Shown: one piece after another, positions 44,421-55,475 of the stretch
Layout: the number at the start of each line of letters is the position of its first letter
Position numbering within the stretch: the first letter of the stretch is position 1
Notes under the pieces: model-generated
Seen by the model: the letters and a program-made list of their open reading frames with translations, nothing else
Databases searched by the model: none
What the model was told of the DNA's origin: nothing
Source of the DNA: Owenia fusiformis
Lineage: Eukaryota; Annelida; Polychaeta; Sabellida; Oweniidae
Assembly: GCA_903813345.2 (NCBI GenBank)
Contig: CAIIXF020000007.1
Location: 20,447,564-20,511,563 of the forward strand
DNA length: 64,000 nucleotides
Reading direction: 5' to 3'
Translations under genes and position numbers: made by a program

Positions 44421-44885
44421 CTGTAGATTTGGTTAATTTGGTGCCCGCTTTAATTTGGCGAATTTGGCGACATTGTAAAATTCGCCAATATAAATCTTCG
44501 CCAAAATTTAGAATGAATCCCCGGGAATTATCTAGGGTATTTTGTCCAGTGTATTTAGGTCACTTCCAGTTAAGTTTTTTCCAAAAATATGAAAAAAAGT
44601 CTCATAAATTGGCTCAGAACTGGTCAGTCACCCATTAATACTCAGGGAAAAACTAGAAAGGAAAAGCGCGGTATAGTAGCAACATCGATCGAAGTGCAAA
44701 ATGTAAAGGTTGATCTCACAAAAATGTACAAACATGGTGAATATCGCCAGTGGTCCTCAAAAGAAAAAATGAACATAGCCAAACATGCCCAATTTTTTGC
44801 ATATCCGCCAAATTAAATAGCCGCCAATATGCCAAAAATGGCAAAATCGTCAAATTAAGAAGCGCCTAATTAACCCAATCTACAG
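44421..44885. mobile_element. 465-bp TA-flanked inverted-ended element (CTGTAGATTTGG type)
   Basis: The left end is TA then CTGTAGATTTGGTTAATTTG. The complement of the right end is CTGTAGATTGGGTTAATTAG, with TA following. Both ends run on into GGCG and then AATTTGGCGA-like sequence, so the terminal repeat is at least 25 bp with related subterminal CGCCAAATT motifs inside. TA on each side points to a mariner-type mechanism. Frames of 69-75 codons within it have no recognised family. Confidence 0.82.
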
Positions 44886-44898
44886 TAACAGAAATTCT

Positions 44899-45089
44899 GT
44901 TTTGACCTCCAGTCAGTTTGACTAGTTCAACATATCATTTACATGACCAGGATCACAATGTACATTGTACATGGTCAGAGGGCTGAAAAAATTATTTCAT
45001 CATGTTTAGGGTCATTCTGACCATGTACATTGTGATCCTGGTCATGTAAATGATATTTGGCACTAGTCAAACTGACTGGAGGTCAGAAC
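44899..45089. repeat. Near-perfect 191-bp fold-back
   Basis: The left arm reads GACCTCCAGTCAGTTTGACT, then AGT, then ATATCATTTACATGACCAGG and ATCACAATGTACAT. The complement of the right arm is the same string with only about five altered bases (TCAAC against GCCAA in the middle) and continues through CATGGTCAGA. The arms are about 80 bp and the loop about 25. A transcript would form a long, nearly perfect duplex. The arms are more alike than in any other palindrome here, implying a young insertion or continuing homogenisation. It sits 13 bp after the element at 44421-44885. Confidence 0.93.
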
Positions 45090-45384
45090 TTTGTTATCCA
45101 CAGGAAGATTAGGACTTGAGACATACGAGGGCTCTGCCTGATCTTCCATACAAACCCCTGTGCTGTTATCTTGGTTCAAAAAATCTTCAAAATTCAGTAT
45201 GGTTTTGTCACTTCCTGTTTTGGCATTTCCTGTCAGGACCATGGCACCTCAAGATCATGCCTGTTGGAGATTTCAATTTATTTTTAAAAAAATTCAAAAA
45301 ACAAACATGGCGACTTCGTGAATCGAAAATAAGCCAATGTCGAAATAACCCCATGGTCGAAATAGCCCCATGACCATAGATCTC
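45090..45384. other. Spacer with CCCATGGTCGA direct repeats
   Basis: CCCCATGGTCGA near 45348 recurs as CCCATGGTCGA near 45492, and CCCATGAC occurs on both sides of the hairpin at 45385. The 85-codon frame at 45116-45373 has ordinary composition but no recognised motif. Confidence 0.4.
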
Positions 45385-45466
45385 GGCCAGATTCTTTTGT
45401 AGTAGGATCAGTAGCTCAATAATTATTCTTTGAGACTATGAGATCCGACTACAAAACGATCTGGCC
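45385..45466. ncRNA. 82-nt hairpin of precursor-microRNA size
   Basis: The left arm reads GGCCAGATTCTTTTGTAGTA then GGATCAGTAGCTCAA. The complement of the right arm reads GGCCAGATCGTTTTGTAGTC then GGATCTCATAGTCTCAA. Pairing runs over about 35 positions with a few mismatches and a short 2-nt bulge, closed by a loop of about 8-10 bases in AATTATTC. Length, small loop and imperfect stem are like a microRNA precursor, but a small fold-back element looks the same from sequence alone. I label it ncRNA only as a hypothesis. Confidence 0.3.
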
Positions 45467-47033
45467 AATATCTGTGCCCATGACGAAGTAAACCCATGGT
45501 CGAGGTTCGACGGATCTCCCCTTTACTATGATTTTTTCGGTTAACATGCCCCAATACGAAATCTTTATTGAAATGGTACAATTGAAGGCTACCCACACTG
45601 TCCTCCTAAAGAGAAAGGTGCAATTCCTCTCAGAGAATATTGCATCTCCAGGGAGGGTCTAGGAACACACGAGGTCATTGTTCGATACCCCATTCAAGCC
45701 CCTGTATTATTATTAAATACTCCCATATCTTATGTTTTGGGAATGGCTGGAATGGAAAATAATTCGAAAAATAATTTCTACTTCTTACCTGGAACGACTT
45801 TTCGGCATTTTTGTAGACTAGATAGATTGTTGTTGCTATGCTATGTTTGAACGTGGAACTAATGATCTCTCCTTTACAAGATAGAATGCAGCAAGGTTTC
45901 CCAATGATATAATATTTAGCCATTTATTCAAGAAATCATTCCTCTTGAAAACGCGTGCAGCGCGCCATTTTTAAAGAATACGGAGTGAATACGATACGCA
46001 AGCATTATTATCTAAAAGTCTATCATATAACTCCAATCTGTGGTGATTCGTCATACTATTCTATTTAAATTAATAGTGAACCCAAAATATAATTTTTAAA
46101 TACTCAAATTTAATAAATAATATTAGCACTGAATTTGACATTAATATTGCGGCATGAGCGCAACTGCTACGGTTGCGGGAATACCGCAATGGTATTAGGA
46201 GTATTGACTGTTATATTATATTGGTGTCGTAGAAGTCTTAAACAGCATTTTATGATTGATCTAGATGACTACAAATCTTTCACCACTGGGATCACCTTGA
46301 ATGAAAAGTAGTAGAAAGTATGTGAGCAACGGAATGCAACTTATGGAATAAAATATGAAAGAGTCTAATGCTTAAATATGAAATGATAGATGATGCGATG
46401 CATGATTGACGGACTGACTTTCTGCAAAGAGTGTTACTAATAACTAAACAAGATCTGTCAAAATGGTCAATGGTCAATTGGATTGCGGTTCAATACACTT
46501 CTTCCTTCGAATGGGATCATTCTGCCGATATCCCAAAAGGCATGGGAAATAAGGCTAGTGTAAATCAATTTTTTACAATAAATGTTTTGCATCCCAAACA
46601 AATAATCAATCAAATATTCCCATGTTAGTTGACCATTCAAAGCAAAAATGTAACCTCGATTACAATACATCAATGTTAAAGTTTGAGACATTAGAGCAAA
46701 TATTCCCTGTGGTATCATGTTCACCAAATAATAAAGATCCTCAAAAGTCATACTTGCTAGCTACAGCTTAAATGGGATATTTTACAGAATTAAAAAAGTG
46801 TATTACTTATACGCATACTATGTAATGATCGCTGACGTGTTAACTATAATTATTAAGTGTTTCAATAATTATTTCATCAGGCTGCAACTTTTATCTGAGG
46901 ATTGGTATCTCCGTACACTTTTCCACATAGTGATCAGTAGAATTAAAGAACAAAAATTATGAAACAACTATTGAAAGTCCTCCTTTAGGTCTGTCCCCAG
47001 TATTCCTTTTTCTAGCGACTTATATTGTTTTTA
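45467..47033. other. Stretch with one short cruciform, otherwise unrecognised
   Basis: A compact two-level inverted repeat lies at 46146-46190: ATTGCGG pairs with CCGCAAT, and inside it GCGCAAC pairs with GTTGCGG. The 94-codon reverse frame at 46467-46751 begins with a true ATG, but I see no family, splice or composition support. Confidence 0.4.
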
Positions 47034-47379
47034 TAGAAATGTGGTTTTAGAAAGTTTTTATCAACTTTGAAACTTTAATTTTCTTTGAATATGTGACTTC
47101 TAGGTAGGGCAGATTGCCCATAGACCCCGTGATATAAAATCACAAAAAGTGAAATATCTTTTTTTCTTATGCATTGAACAGATAATAATATTTTCTTTTA
47201 CTGGATATATTTTAATTTAAATAACTATCAGATACATAAGCGTAATATGAAAATTGAATTAATGATTAAAACCGATGAACACTTTTAAGGAAAATTTCTA
47301 ATATCCTGCCATGTTATCTTCCCCGAATTAGTCACCTGATGGTGAAACTGGTAACTACCTACTCGCATCTGGGTTATTG
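47034..47379 (+). mobile_element. R1 element, copy D, 5'-truncated
   Basis: It contains the R1 blocks from TAGAAATGTGGTTTTAGAAA through GCCCATAGACCCCGTG to GGTGAAACTGGTAACTACCT and the right terminus ACTCGCATCTGGGTTATTG. The left terminus with AGATGCGAGTA is absent. It shows an uninterrupted sequence at the site where copy C carries an insertion. Confidence 0.88.
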
Positions 47380-48734
47380 CAACATTGAAATATTGACCTT
47401 GTCCGTTCAAATTATACGAAGGTTGCTGTTGATAAGTGTCATAAAATGAGGTGAGGTGATTCATTAGTACCCTGTTAATGTGTTGTCCATCTAATTTGTT
47501 AATATGTTTGTGTGGCGGTCATCAATGTCAGACAAATTAGGACTTCTCCAGTACATCCTTATATCAGGTGAAAACCCACGCCAGTAATGAATTGATTGAA
47601 CAAGGGATTAAAAGCGGGGGATGATTGAGAAATACAATGGCCTTAAGGCTTTTAGAAGAATGTTATGATACTCTCAATGTACCTTCTGAAATAGGATTGA
47701 CCTGAATGGGGATGTACCAAAGGGCTTTAAACAAATGCTTAACCATCCTACGAATGAAGAGCTTCAGTTATCACCCGCCATGTTCTCTTGTCCTTCCTTC
47801 TTCAACACAATAGTTTGAAATAATTGAAATTTCGTTGTCCAGTACTACAAAAATGAATATACCGTTTGAAAGTTCTGACTTCCCTAAAAAGAAAAGAAAT
47901 ATATTTCATTTTGATTGCAACAGGGGGGTTTGCCTCCCAAATGGGGTTAGACAAGGTATCTTTCTAAAAGCAATTTCTATATGTATTTTGTTTACTTTTT
48001 ACCAATTAGTAATTCCATTTTATGTATGATATCATATAAATTGATTTTGATAAAAATTAGATACTTTTGATAAATAAGAGAAGATAGAATTTGGAAAGTG
48101 TTTAAAAGATGGTCCCCACAGGATGTTTGCAATGGTAAAAAATCTGTATGGCGCAATGTTTTGGTGTCACTACATTTTAAGAAATGAAAAATACTGTCTC
48201 ATGAAAAAGGGTAATGCGACATGTATAAAAGGTACTGGGTGATAAAAGTCCGTTATAGTGTAGAGCATATAGTAGGAACACTATATGCAGTTGTTGGTCT
48301 TTGTGGCAGACTTTGAACTTTGGGAAAATCTCCTCCTCTGTTGATGATGGGATAAACACCCTTTGTGTAATGGTTAGATCCCGAGCGACTCTTATCATCA
48401 TACTTGAAGAATAACCAGTGAATTCAACTACATTGTTGCTATGGCTATATCATCCCAAATGTTGTCATCTGTGTTGTAAAGGCCTAGCATATTTGTATAC
48501 CCCACTTGTGGTTAGATCGAAGTAAAATAGAATATTTGTTCTCTCTTTACCATTTCGAACCATAGGAAAACATGAATGTCTTGTACAGTAGTATACGACT
48601 CATTGGTCATCGAACTAGTGTCTAGAAGATGAAGAAAATAATCACAAATTATAAAGCAAATACATTCTGATGTCATTCCATGTATATTGTCTCCTTGGCA
48701 ATGTCATTAGTTGGTAATTGAGAAACACTCAGAT
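47380..48734. other. Stretch without recognised feature
   Basis: No gene or repeat copy identified. Frames at 47835-48029 and 48177-48401 lack support. Confidence 0.3.
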
Positions 48735-49201
48735 TATGACGCCCAGAATGGCATGTTCTAATCAGTGGACTGGCCCCAAGAAAAGATGGACTGGACTCTG
48801 GGCCATCTTTTAGACATTGCTTCACAAAATTGCTAAAAAGTGGACTTAACCCTCTATACTCCATTATGGGCCACACTTTAGGTTTTCTGTAAGTATTTTG
48901 ACTAAAAGATGGCCCCAAGCAATACATATCTAAAATTGAATTTAACTTATCAATATCATTATCCTAGCAAATGAAGTTCGATAGGGATGTCACGAAGCCC
49001 TCCATTTGTCAAGTCCTTTTCCCAAGCACAATAAAAAATATGTGGATTTTTAAATATATTCCTTTCAAATTAAAAAGATGGAATTTAGAAGGGTCGAGCA
49101 CAGACACACATAACATGAGTAGCGGGATGAGTAGACGGTGTTTTTCAAAAATATAGCTTTGTTACATGCAAGAGGAAGGCATTTTAATGTAGATTGGAGA
49201 G

Positions 49202-49475
49202 CAGGGGCGTAGTCAGCTTTCAGTCAGGGTGGTACGATCGCCAAATTTTTGGGTTTCAGTCAAGTGGGTGGCATAATCGTGGCATAAGCAAGGCAAAACA
49301 AAAAAATAAGATCTGTTTTGGAATTTACAAAAATTGATGCAACTTTGCTCAAAATTGACCTAGAATTAAATAAGCTAAAAAAGCATTTTAAAGCTCCTTT
49401 CTTCCACTATCTAATGGTTCTATTTTTATTGGTTATGGAGGGGATGCGACCCATCACACCCCCCTCTGGCTATGG
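49202..49475. mobile_element. Possible hAT-type miniature element (CAGGGGCGTAG end)
   Basis: It starts CAGGGGCGTAGTCAGCTTTC and ends ATCACACCCCCCTCTGGCTA followed by TGG. CAGGGGCGTAGCCAG with a CTGGCTACGCCCCTG partner is a common hAT-element terminus. Here the left is well preserved and the right has lost its last bases. It is about 274 bp and noncoding. The TSD is not determinable. Confidence 0.5.
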
Positions 49476-50261
49476 AGAGATTGTGTTACCCGTAAGCAAT
49501 TCACTCACAAGGAATGGAATATTGTTTCATATAATATATTTGTTCTCTCATTAATATGCTACTGATCTCCAGATGGCAGGTATTTAAATTAATCCAGTTG
49601 TTTCTTCCATTCTAACTTATAACAAGAACACAAACGTGTACAATATGTCCATACCGATGGGTGGTCCTAGAGTTTTTATCCCCAATGCCCAACTTTTTAA
49701 TCAGTTGAAAATACAAGATTTTAGGTAAAAAAATCAAAATGGCAACATCAGCCAGAATGCCCCAAAACTAATCAGCTTGAGATTTTCATACAAAGAATCA
49801 CATCTGAAAAGTTGAATTCGATCTTTCAAATGGTTCATCTGTAAACGTGTAGATAAGTCTTTGCACACAAGATTCAGGATGGAAGATCCAAAATGATCGC
49901 CTTATCATTTACCCAGAATGCTTAAAATCATCCCTGAAAATTTTAAAGTAGACATGGCAGATTGATATTAAGTTAAAGTTCAGCATGTATCCATGTTTCA
50001 GTGTGATAATTTGGATCACTAGTCGAATTATGAAGCAAACAAGTGAATGTCTATGATCCCTGTATGTTCATGTGTAACTCAGTAATACTATGTATGCCAG
50101 ATAATCCATTTGAGCATCGCTATATCAAAAAAAACTTCATTAAATCCAGCAGCAGAAAAGACATGCTAACTACTGAACTATATTCATCATGTCCATGTAC
50201 CCATTGTGTGAATTCAATATCAAGTGTGGTCATTTCCATAAAGATTATGAAGCATGTAAAG

Positions 50262-51052
50262 GACCTTATACACCCTCCATTGGGATCTCCCCATGGGAAA
50301 AAAATAATTCATCTGATTTTTCAAAATGAGTATTCTGCTTCAATTATTACATTTATATGCACACTAGTATCTTGTTGACCTATATTCAGCACTGTATTGA
50401 TGTATAGGCCACTTATTAGGGTCATAATTCAATCATGAAGTGTAGAGGCATAGATTCCAAACCAGGAAGTATTTTTGTGTCTGTCAAAATCCATTTACAT
50501 CCTACGCATCCCTGCATCTTATCCAAATATGTTACTACATAATGAAATATAATAGTATAATATTTGGTTTTACAAACTTGTATGATATTTGATAAGTGTA
50601 AAAGTTGTTTTTGGAGCATTTTTCTATAGCCATTTTGTAGGGAAAAAAATGATGAAAAATTGAGCAATCTTTTAAATTTAAGTATGACCTGAATCGATTG
50701 CAAACTTCATATTTGCACATTTGATGAGATAAACCATTTGTGTTGTATTGTGAAATTATTAAGTTTGCAATCGATTCAGGTCATAGTGTATTTTTGGTAT
50801 TTCTGTGATAATCAATGGAAACCAATGGCCCCTATTGGGATCTGCTGATATCCTCATGTTAAGTCAATGGTGCACAGCCCCATGAAAGTCAATACAACCT
50901 TACTGAACGAAATGATCCCTATCTCAGCTTATGTGTGTCCGAGCACTTTAATATTTTCCAAAGTATTATATGACATTTTATTCTTCATGTTACAACTACG
51001 AATGATTCATTTTGACCATAGGGATATTTGCCAATAATTGCACCTTGTCCTT
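50262..51052 (+). repeat. R5 dispersed repeat, copy C (longest)
   Basis: It contains every block seen in copies A and B plus the 130-bp segment missing in B (TTGACCTATATTCAGCACTG and neighbours). The centre has a striking inverted pair: TATGACCTGAATCGATTGCA then AACTT near 50683, and AAGTTTGCAATCGATTCAGG then TCATA near 50761, arms of about 24 bp and a loop of about 55 bp. It ends near CATAGGGATATTTGCCAATA. The 111-codon frame at 50043-50378 runs across its left boundary and is not supported as a gene. Confidence 0.88.
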
Positions 51053-52700
51053 TGAGATTTTAGAGATAAAGTATGTAAAGGTATTATCACCACATGCAAT
51101 TCAACACTTATGGATTTTCATTTATGTGCGGAAACTGACTTTTTTCAATACGTGATAATATATAATTTTATTGTTACCAGCCAGCCCAAAAAAATATATA
51201 ATAAATTAAAGTGATTTTTTAATAAAAGTTAAATTACCCAAATTAGCAGTGATTTGATAATTATCAATTGTTTTTATAAATTATCAGATAATGCTAATTT
51301 CACACGGGCCCTTTTCTATGAAACATTTGCTAGAAATAGTTATCAATAAAAGTGATAGTTTTGATGTAACTAAAATTATAACTGTTAGCAATAGTTTTGA
51401 TAATTATCAATATTATCTGATATTATCAGATGAACATTTGTCCTAACTTTCTTGATTTAGTGAAAATATGATGATTAGCGAGAGTTTTGATAATTATAAT
51501 TATCTTTATTATCTATTTTAACTTAGGCAACATTTGCCCAAGACCACAAAAAATGTTAGTGATAAAAAAGTGCTGGAGGAATTATTGCCATTAACGATAA
51601 TACTCAAATCACACGGGCTTTAGCATGTTCAAGGAAAACAGATTTTTCAGATTTAGTATTTATAGGATTAAGCGAAACTTGTGGCAATTTTTGATAAAAG
51701 CTACCATTCAAGTGACATGGGGCTGGAAAAATTAGCAAATAAAAGTGACTTTCCACACATACCTCCATATTTCCCTGCCATTAAGAGACAACCGTTTTAA
51801 TGGAATGATAAATAATTCTGATATAGTTACAAAACAAAAAAATGAATGGTTTTATATTGGTCATTTTACAAAAATATAATTCAACACTACGCCATACGTT
51901 TTTTTCATTTTCATAAAATATATACTGAAGGATTTAAACTACTGACTGCAAACTTCTATGATATTTTCAGTAAGGGAACATTTGATATCAATTGGAATTC
52001 ACATCTGTCCTTACAAATTGATAGTTGTGGAAAAAAAGGTAAGTAAATTTAATCAATTGTTTTACCATTTTACCCCCCCCCCTCTCCAAATTAAATTGAG
52101 TTAAGGTGTTGGTTGTCCAGCCCCGGGGTTCAACATTATAACATGAGGAGCTTCACTTTTCAAAATATACAGTCAACATTTGTAAGGGAAACAACAAAGA
52201 TATTTAGGTGGCGTGCAGATGAGTGTCAGGTAGATTGTCAGCTAGATTGTCCCCATTGAAAAGAATGTGAAGGATAATTTAAGTTTGACAAATTATGCAA
52301 ATATTATACAAGTGTGGTCATACTAAAATTATAAAGCATGTCAATTTTAGATTTTAGAGATAAAGTATGAGAGCCTTGTAATTCAGCTCTTCCAGATTTA
52401 TTCTGCCTTAAACTTACAATGGAATGCTATTGATTCTGATATATTTACAAAAAATGATGTAACTTTATAATTTTCATCAACAATAGAATTCAACTATATC
52501 TAGTTCTTTTATTTTTTGCAAATCACAGCTTAAAACTAATGATTGCAAACTCCTCCGACATAATCATTTAATAGGGAAAATTCTATATCAATTGGGATAC
52601 ACATATACCCTTACCAACTGCAAGTTGTGGAAAAGTTTGTAATTAATTTTTTAGCATTGTTTACCCCCACCTCTCAACATTAAGCTGTCTCGAGGCTATT
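51053..52700. repeat. Diverged direct duplication (units near 51055-52110 and 52345-52690)
   Basis: The phrase GATTTTAGAGATAAAGTATG begins both units. Later pairs are AATGGAATGATAAATAATTC against AATGGAATGCTATTGATTCT; GATATAGTTACAAAA against GATATATTTACAAAA; TGATATCAATTGGAATTCAC against CTATATCAATTGGGATACAC; and TAGTTGTGGAAAA against AAGTTGTGGAAAA, ending in CCCCC-rich CTCTCCAA or CTCTCAAC. The first unit has an additional 650-bp segment of GATAATTATCAA palindromes and two CACACGGGCY motifs (51301 and 51610). A 66-codon frame ending at a GTAAGT (51846-52046) is not conserved in the second unit. Confidence 0.65.
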
Positions 52701-53105
52701 TTTGGGTCATGTAAAGTTATGAAATCAGAGCTTCATTGTTTGTGATAATTGTTACTTTGACAAAATTATATACAATTTTAAAGGGATACTAAGATACAAT
52801 AGTTGATGGTGTCAGGTACAGATTGTATCACTTGACAAGGTTTTATGATTCTATTAGGCATGCATCTTGGGTGGGTTGGATCACTCAGTACCATCCTTTT
52901 ACTTAACCCTTTATACTCCAGTTTGAAGCCACTTTTTAGTCATTCTTCTATGAAAATACCTAAACAGTGGCCTTTGTATCAGTCCACCTTTTAGTCATTT
53001 TAACCACACAATGACTAAACAATGGATAAGGCCACAAAGTCCACTAAATTGGAGCCAGTACACCTTTTAGAACATGCCGCCCAGAATGGGATGTTACTGG
53101 CTGTG

Positions 53106-54539
53106 TCGATTCATAAGAACCACGACTAAGTTAGATCAGAGATTGGACAAAGCAGGTCATTTATGTCGACATTCTCTTCTCCCGAGATGGTAACAGATGC
53201 CTTTATTTATCACGATGAGGCAAATGACCAAGATGTATGTTTGAGGTATGTTATTCTACCACTCACAATATATAGAGGTGGTCATTGATTAGTTGTACAT
53301 GCTGACATGCAGATTTATGAAAATGAACGGAAACAGCAAGTGCTAATTTAATCCAATCCTTGCAGGCTAGTCCACTGGGATGTGAAACTGAATTGCATCA
53401 TATCATCTTTGGTGTTTTGCATTTACACTTGCTTCCAGTTATATGAGTTTCCATATTAATTAATAGTGTCATTTGTATCATTTTCTATGCAATCACGAAG
53501 TTTTTTGCCTTATTCTGAATTGCTTTCTGCTTGATGAGAACAGTTTGTTACTAATTTTAAAAGCCACGTCACATCAAGCAGCTCGTCTTCTTTGATCACG
53601 TCACAGCCAGGAGGCCGGGTGAGGGTTTTGCCTCTTGCTTGACTCGCGTCGAATATTTCATCATTAAATTTCGTACTCGTCATCAGATATTCTAAGCGAA
53701 AACCATGGGGAATAAATATGAATCTAAATGATTGATCTGAGAAACAAAGATCAAACAGGTTACCACATCTGATAAAACTTTATTAGTTTTGATTTCATGA
53801 ATTTATCAATTTCACTTTGATCTATCAATCAACATGGTATGATGGGAAGTGGTACCAATATTAGGCGATGGATCGCTTTCTCCTTTTTGTCTGACATAAC
53901 TTATTAACTCCTTGTGATAGAAAAGTCTTGATGGATGGCTGTTTAGAGGCAAACATTGTTAACAAACAAGATTTAGGATTTCAGTTTAGTGAGATTTATC
54001 AGCCGACTAAATTCTGTCTTTGTATACGTAAGAGATACAGTAGGTTAATGCTGAAAGGTTTATTTTTCCTGTTTTTCTCCTTTTTGATATCACCTAGCCC
54101 TTGAGATGTAAAACTCGTAACAAGAGCAAATGTAAAATGTCCGCATGTTTATTTGAACTATAAATAGAAATGATCATACATTCCAGTCAGCATCTGTTGG
54201 CTCCCTAATAGATCAATGTTATAATTGCAATTTCCAGATGAGGTGTCTTTGGCTAACCCGGAATTCAATCTCACGTATCGTCGGCTACACACGCGTGGGA
54301 TAGTCCTACTTTTTACTTCTGAAGAAAAATCGCTTTCCTCTGGACAGTTACAAATGAAGTATGACGAATGATCACAAATTCCAATATATAAATGTCTGCG
54401 ACCATTCTGAAAATAGCTATTTCAAGTTTATGCCCTTGGCCTGATCACTTGAAAAAATAGAGTGAAATATTGTTCACCTGATTTGGGGACAAATTAGGCT
54501 ACCAAAGATATCAACGTGGAATTGGTTCATTAACATATA
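53106..54539. other. Stretch without recognised feature
   Basis: No gene or repeat copy found. A CACGTCACATCAAGC / GATCACGTCACAGCC pair near 53565-53605 is a short direct repeat only. Confidence 0.3.
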
Positions 54540-55475
54540 CAGGGCGTTCATAAAGTTCTTGCAAAAGTCCTCTACAATTTTTGCATCTCAGTCAATCTGG
54601 CTGAAATTTTCTTTTGGCAGATGACCATTTACATTACACCAATGGCGCCTAAACAAGTGCTCATGTGGTAGATGACAATCTTAATTACACAAAATATGCC
54701 CAGTCAGCATTCTTTTGGCAGATGAACATTTACATCACACCAATGGCGCCTAAACAAGTGCTCATTTGATAGATGACAATCTTAATCGCACAAATTATGC
54801 CTAATCAGCATTCTTTTGGCATATGACCATTTACATCACACCAATGGCGCATAAACAAGTGCTCTTTTGGTAGATGACAATCTTAATCACACGAATTATG
54901 CCTAATCAGCATTCCTTTGGCAGATGACCATTTACATCTCACCAATGGCGCCTAAACAAGTGCTCATTTGGTAGATGACAATCTTAATCACACAAATTAT
55001 GCCCAATCAGCATTCATTTGGCAGATGACCATTCACATCACACCAATAACGCATAAACAAGTGCTCATTTGGTAGATGACAATCTTAATCACACATATTA
55101 TGCCCAATCAGCATTCCTTTGGCAGATGACCATTTACATCACACCAATGGCGCATAAACAAGTGCTCATTTGGTAGATGACAATCTTAATCACACAAATT
55201 ATGCCCAATCAGCATTCATTTGGCAGATGACCATTCACATCACACCAATGAAATTTGATAATGGAAACCGAAATAACTTTATTCTATTGGATTTTCCTCA
55301 ATTTCTAAATAAATCATATTTCTCAGAATAGTGTTTACACTTCAACACATTTCCTATATTCAGATAGGTTGTTTTAAGTGGTTTTATGACCTGATATATT
55401 TGTTTTATTGCATTTGCGCCACCTAAATCATAGACCTTCTGACTTGCTAACAGTCCAAGCATTAAGAACACCCTG
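54540..55475. mobile_element. Transposon-like unit carrying a satellite array
   Basis: The left boundary reads TA then CAGGGCGTTCATAAAGTTCT. The complement of the right boundary reads CAGGGTGTTCTTAATG. The matching CAGGGYGTTCWTAA ends in inverted orientation bracket a minisatellite (54613-55250) and about 220 bases of unique sequence. TA is adjacent on the left, while the right has TTA. The class is presumably a TA-inserting miniature element, with tandem repeats expanded inside it. Confidence 0.55.
54613..55250 (+). repeat. 101-bp higher-order minisatellite, about 6.4 units
   Basis: Each unit has two related halves of about 50 bp. The first is TTTGGCAGATGACCATTTAC, ATCACACCAATGGCGCCTAA, ACAAGTGCTCA. 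The second is TTTGGTAGATGACAATCTTA, ATCACACAAATTATGCCCAA, TCAGCATTC. The shared frame TTTGGYAGATGACNATYTWA then ATCACACMAA shows that the unit is a dimer. Units start near 54613, 54713, 54815, 54915, 55017, 55118 and 55218 and differ from each other by a few percent. Confidence 0.95.

Larger units (their letters stand above)
48735..53105. mobile_element. Candidate 4.4-kb element with diverged inverted ends
   Basis: The left end contains GGCATGTTCTAATCAGTGGA, CTGGCCCC, then CTAAAAAGTGGACTTAACCC and TCTATACTCC. The complement of the right end contains GGCATGTTCTAAAAGGTGTA, CTGGCTCC, then GACTAAAAGGTGGACT and, further in, CTAAAAAGTGGC with GGAGTATAAAGGGTTAAG. Motifs of the type TTTTAGNCATT and GGCCACTTTTTAG recur several times at both ends, like subterminal transposase-binding repeats. 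No transposase frame is visible. Nested inside are a CAGGGGCG-ended element, R5 copy C and a diverged direct duplication. The boundaries are approximate. Confidence 0.5.

Noticed and set aside
44421-44885. 69-75 codon overlapping frames
   Set aside because: They lie inside a TA-flanked miniature element and show no family resemblance.
46467-46751. 94-codon reverse frame with ATG
   Set aside because: Composition is typical of translated AT-rich DNA (Tyr, Leu, Ile rich), with no motif, splice site or local GC rise.
50043-50378. 111-codon frame
   Set aside because: It starts before and ends within an R5 repeat and is not preserved in the other R5 copies.
51846-52046. 66-codon frame ending in a GTAAGT donor
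   Set aside because: It lies in one unit of a diverged duplication, and the parallel unit near 52440-52640 does not keep the frame or the donor.
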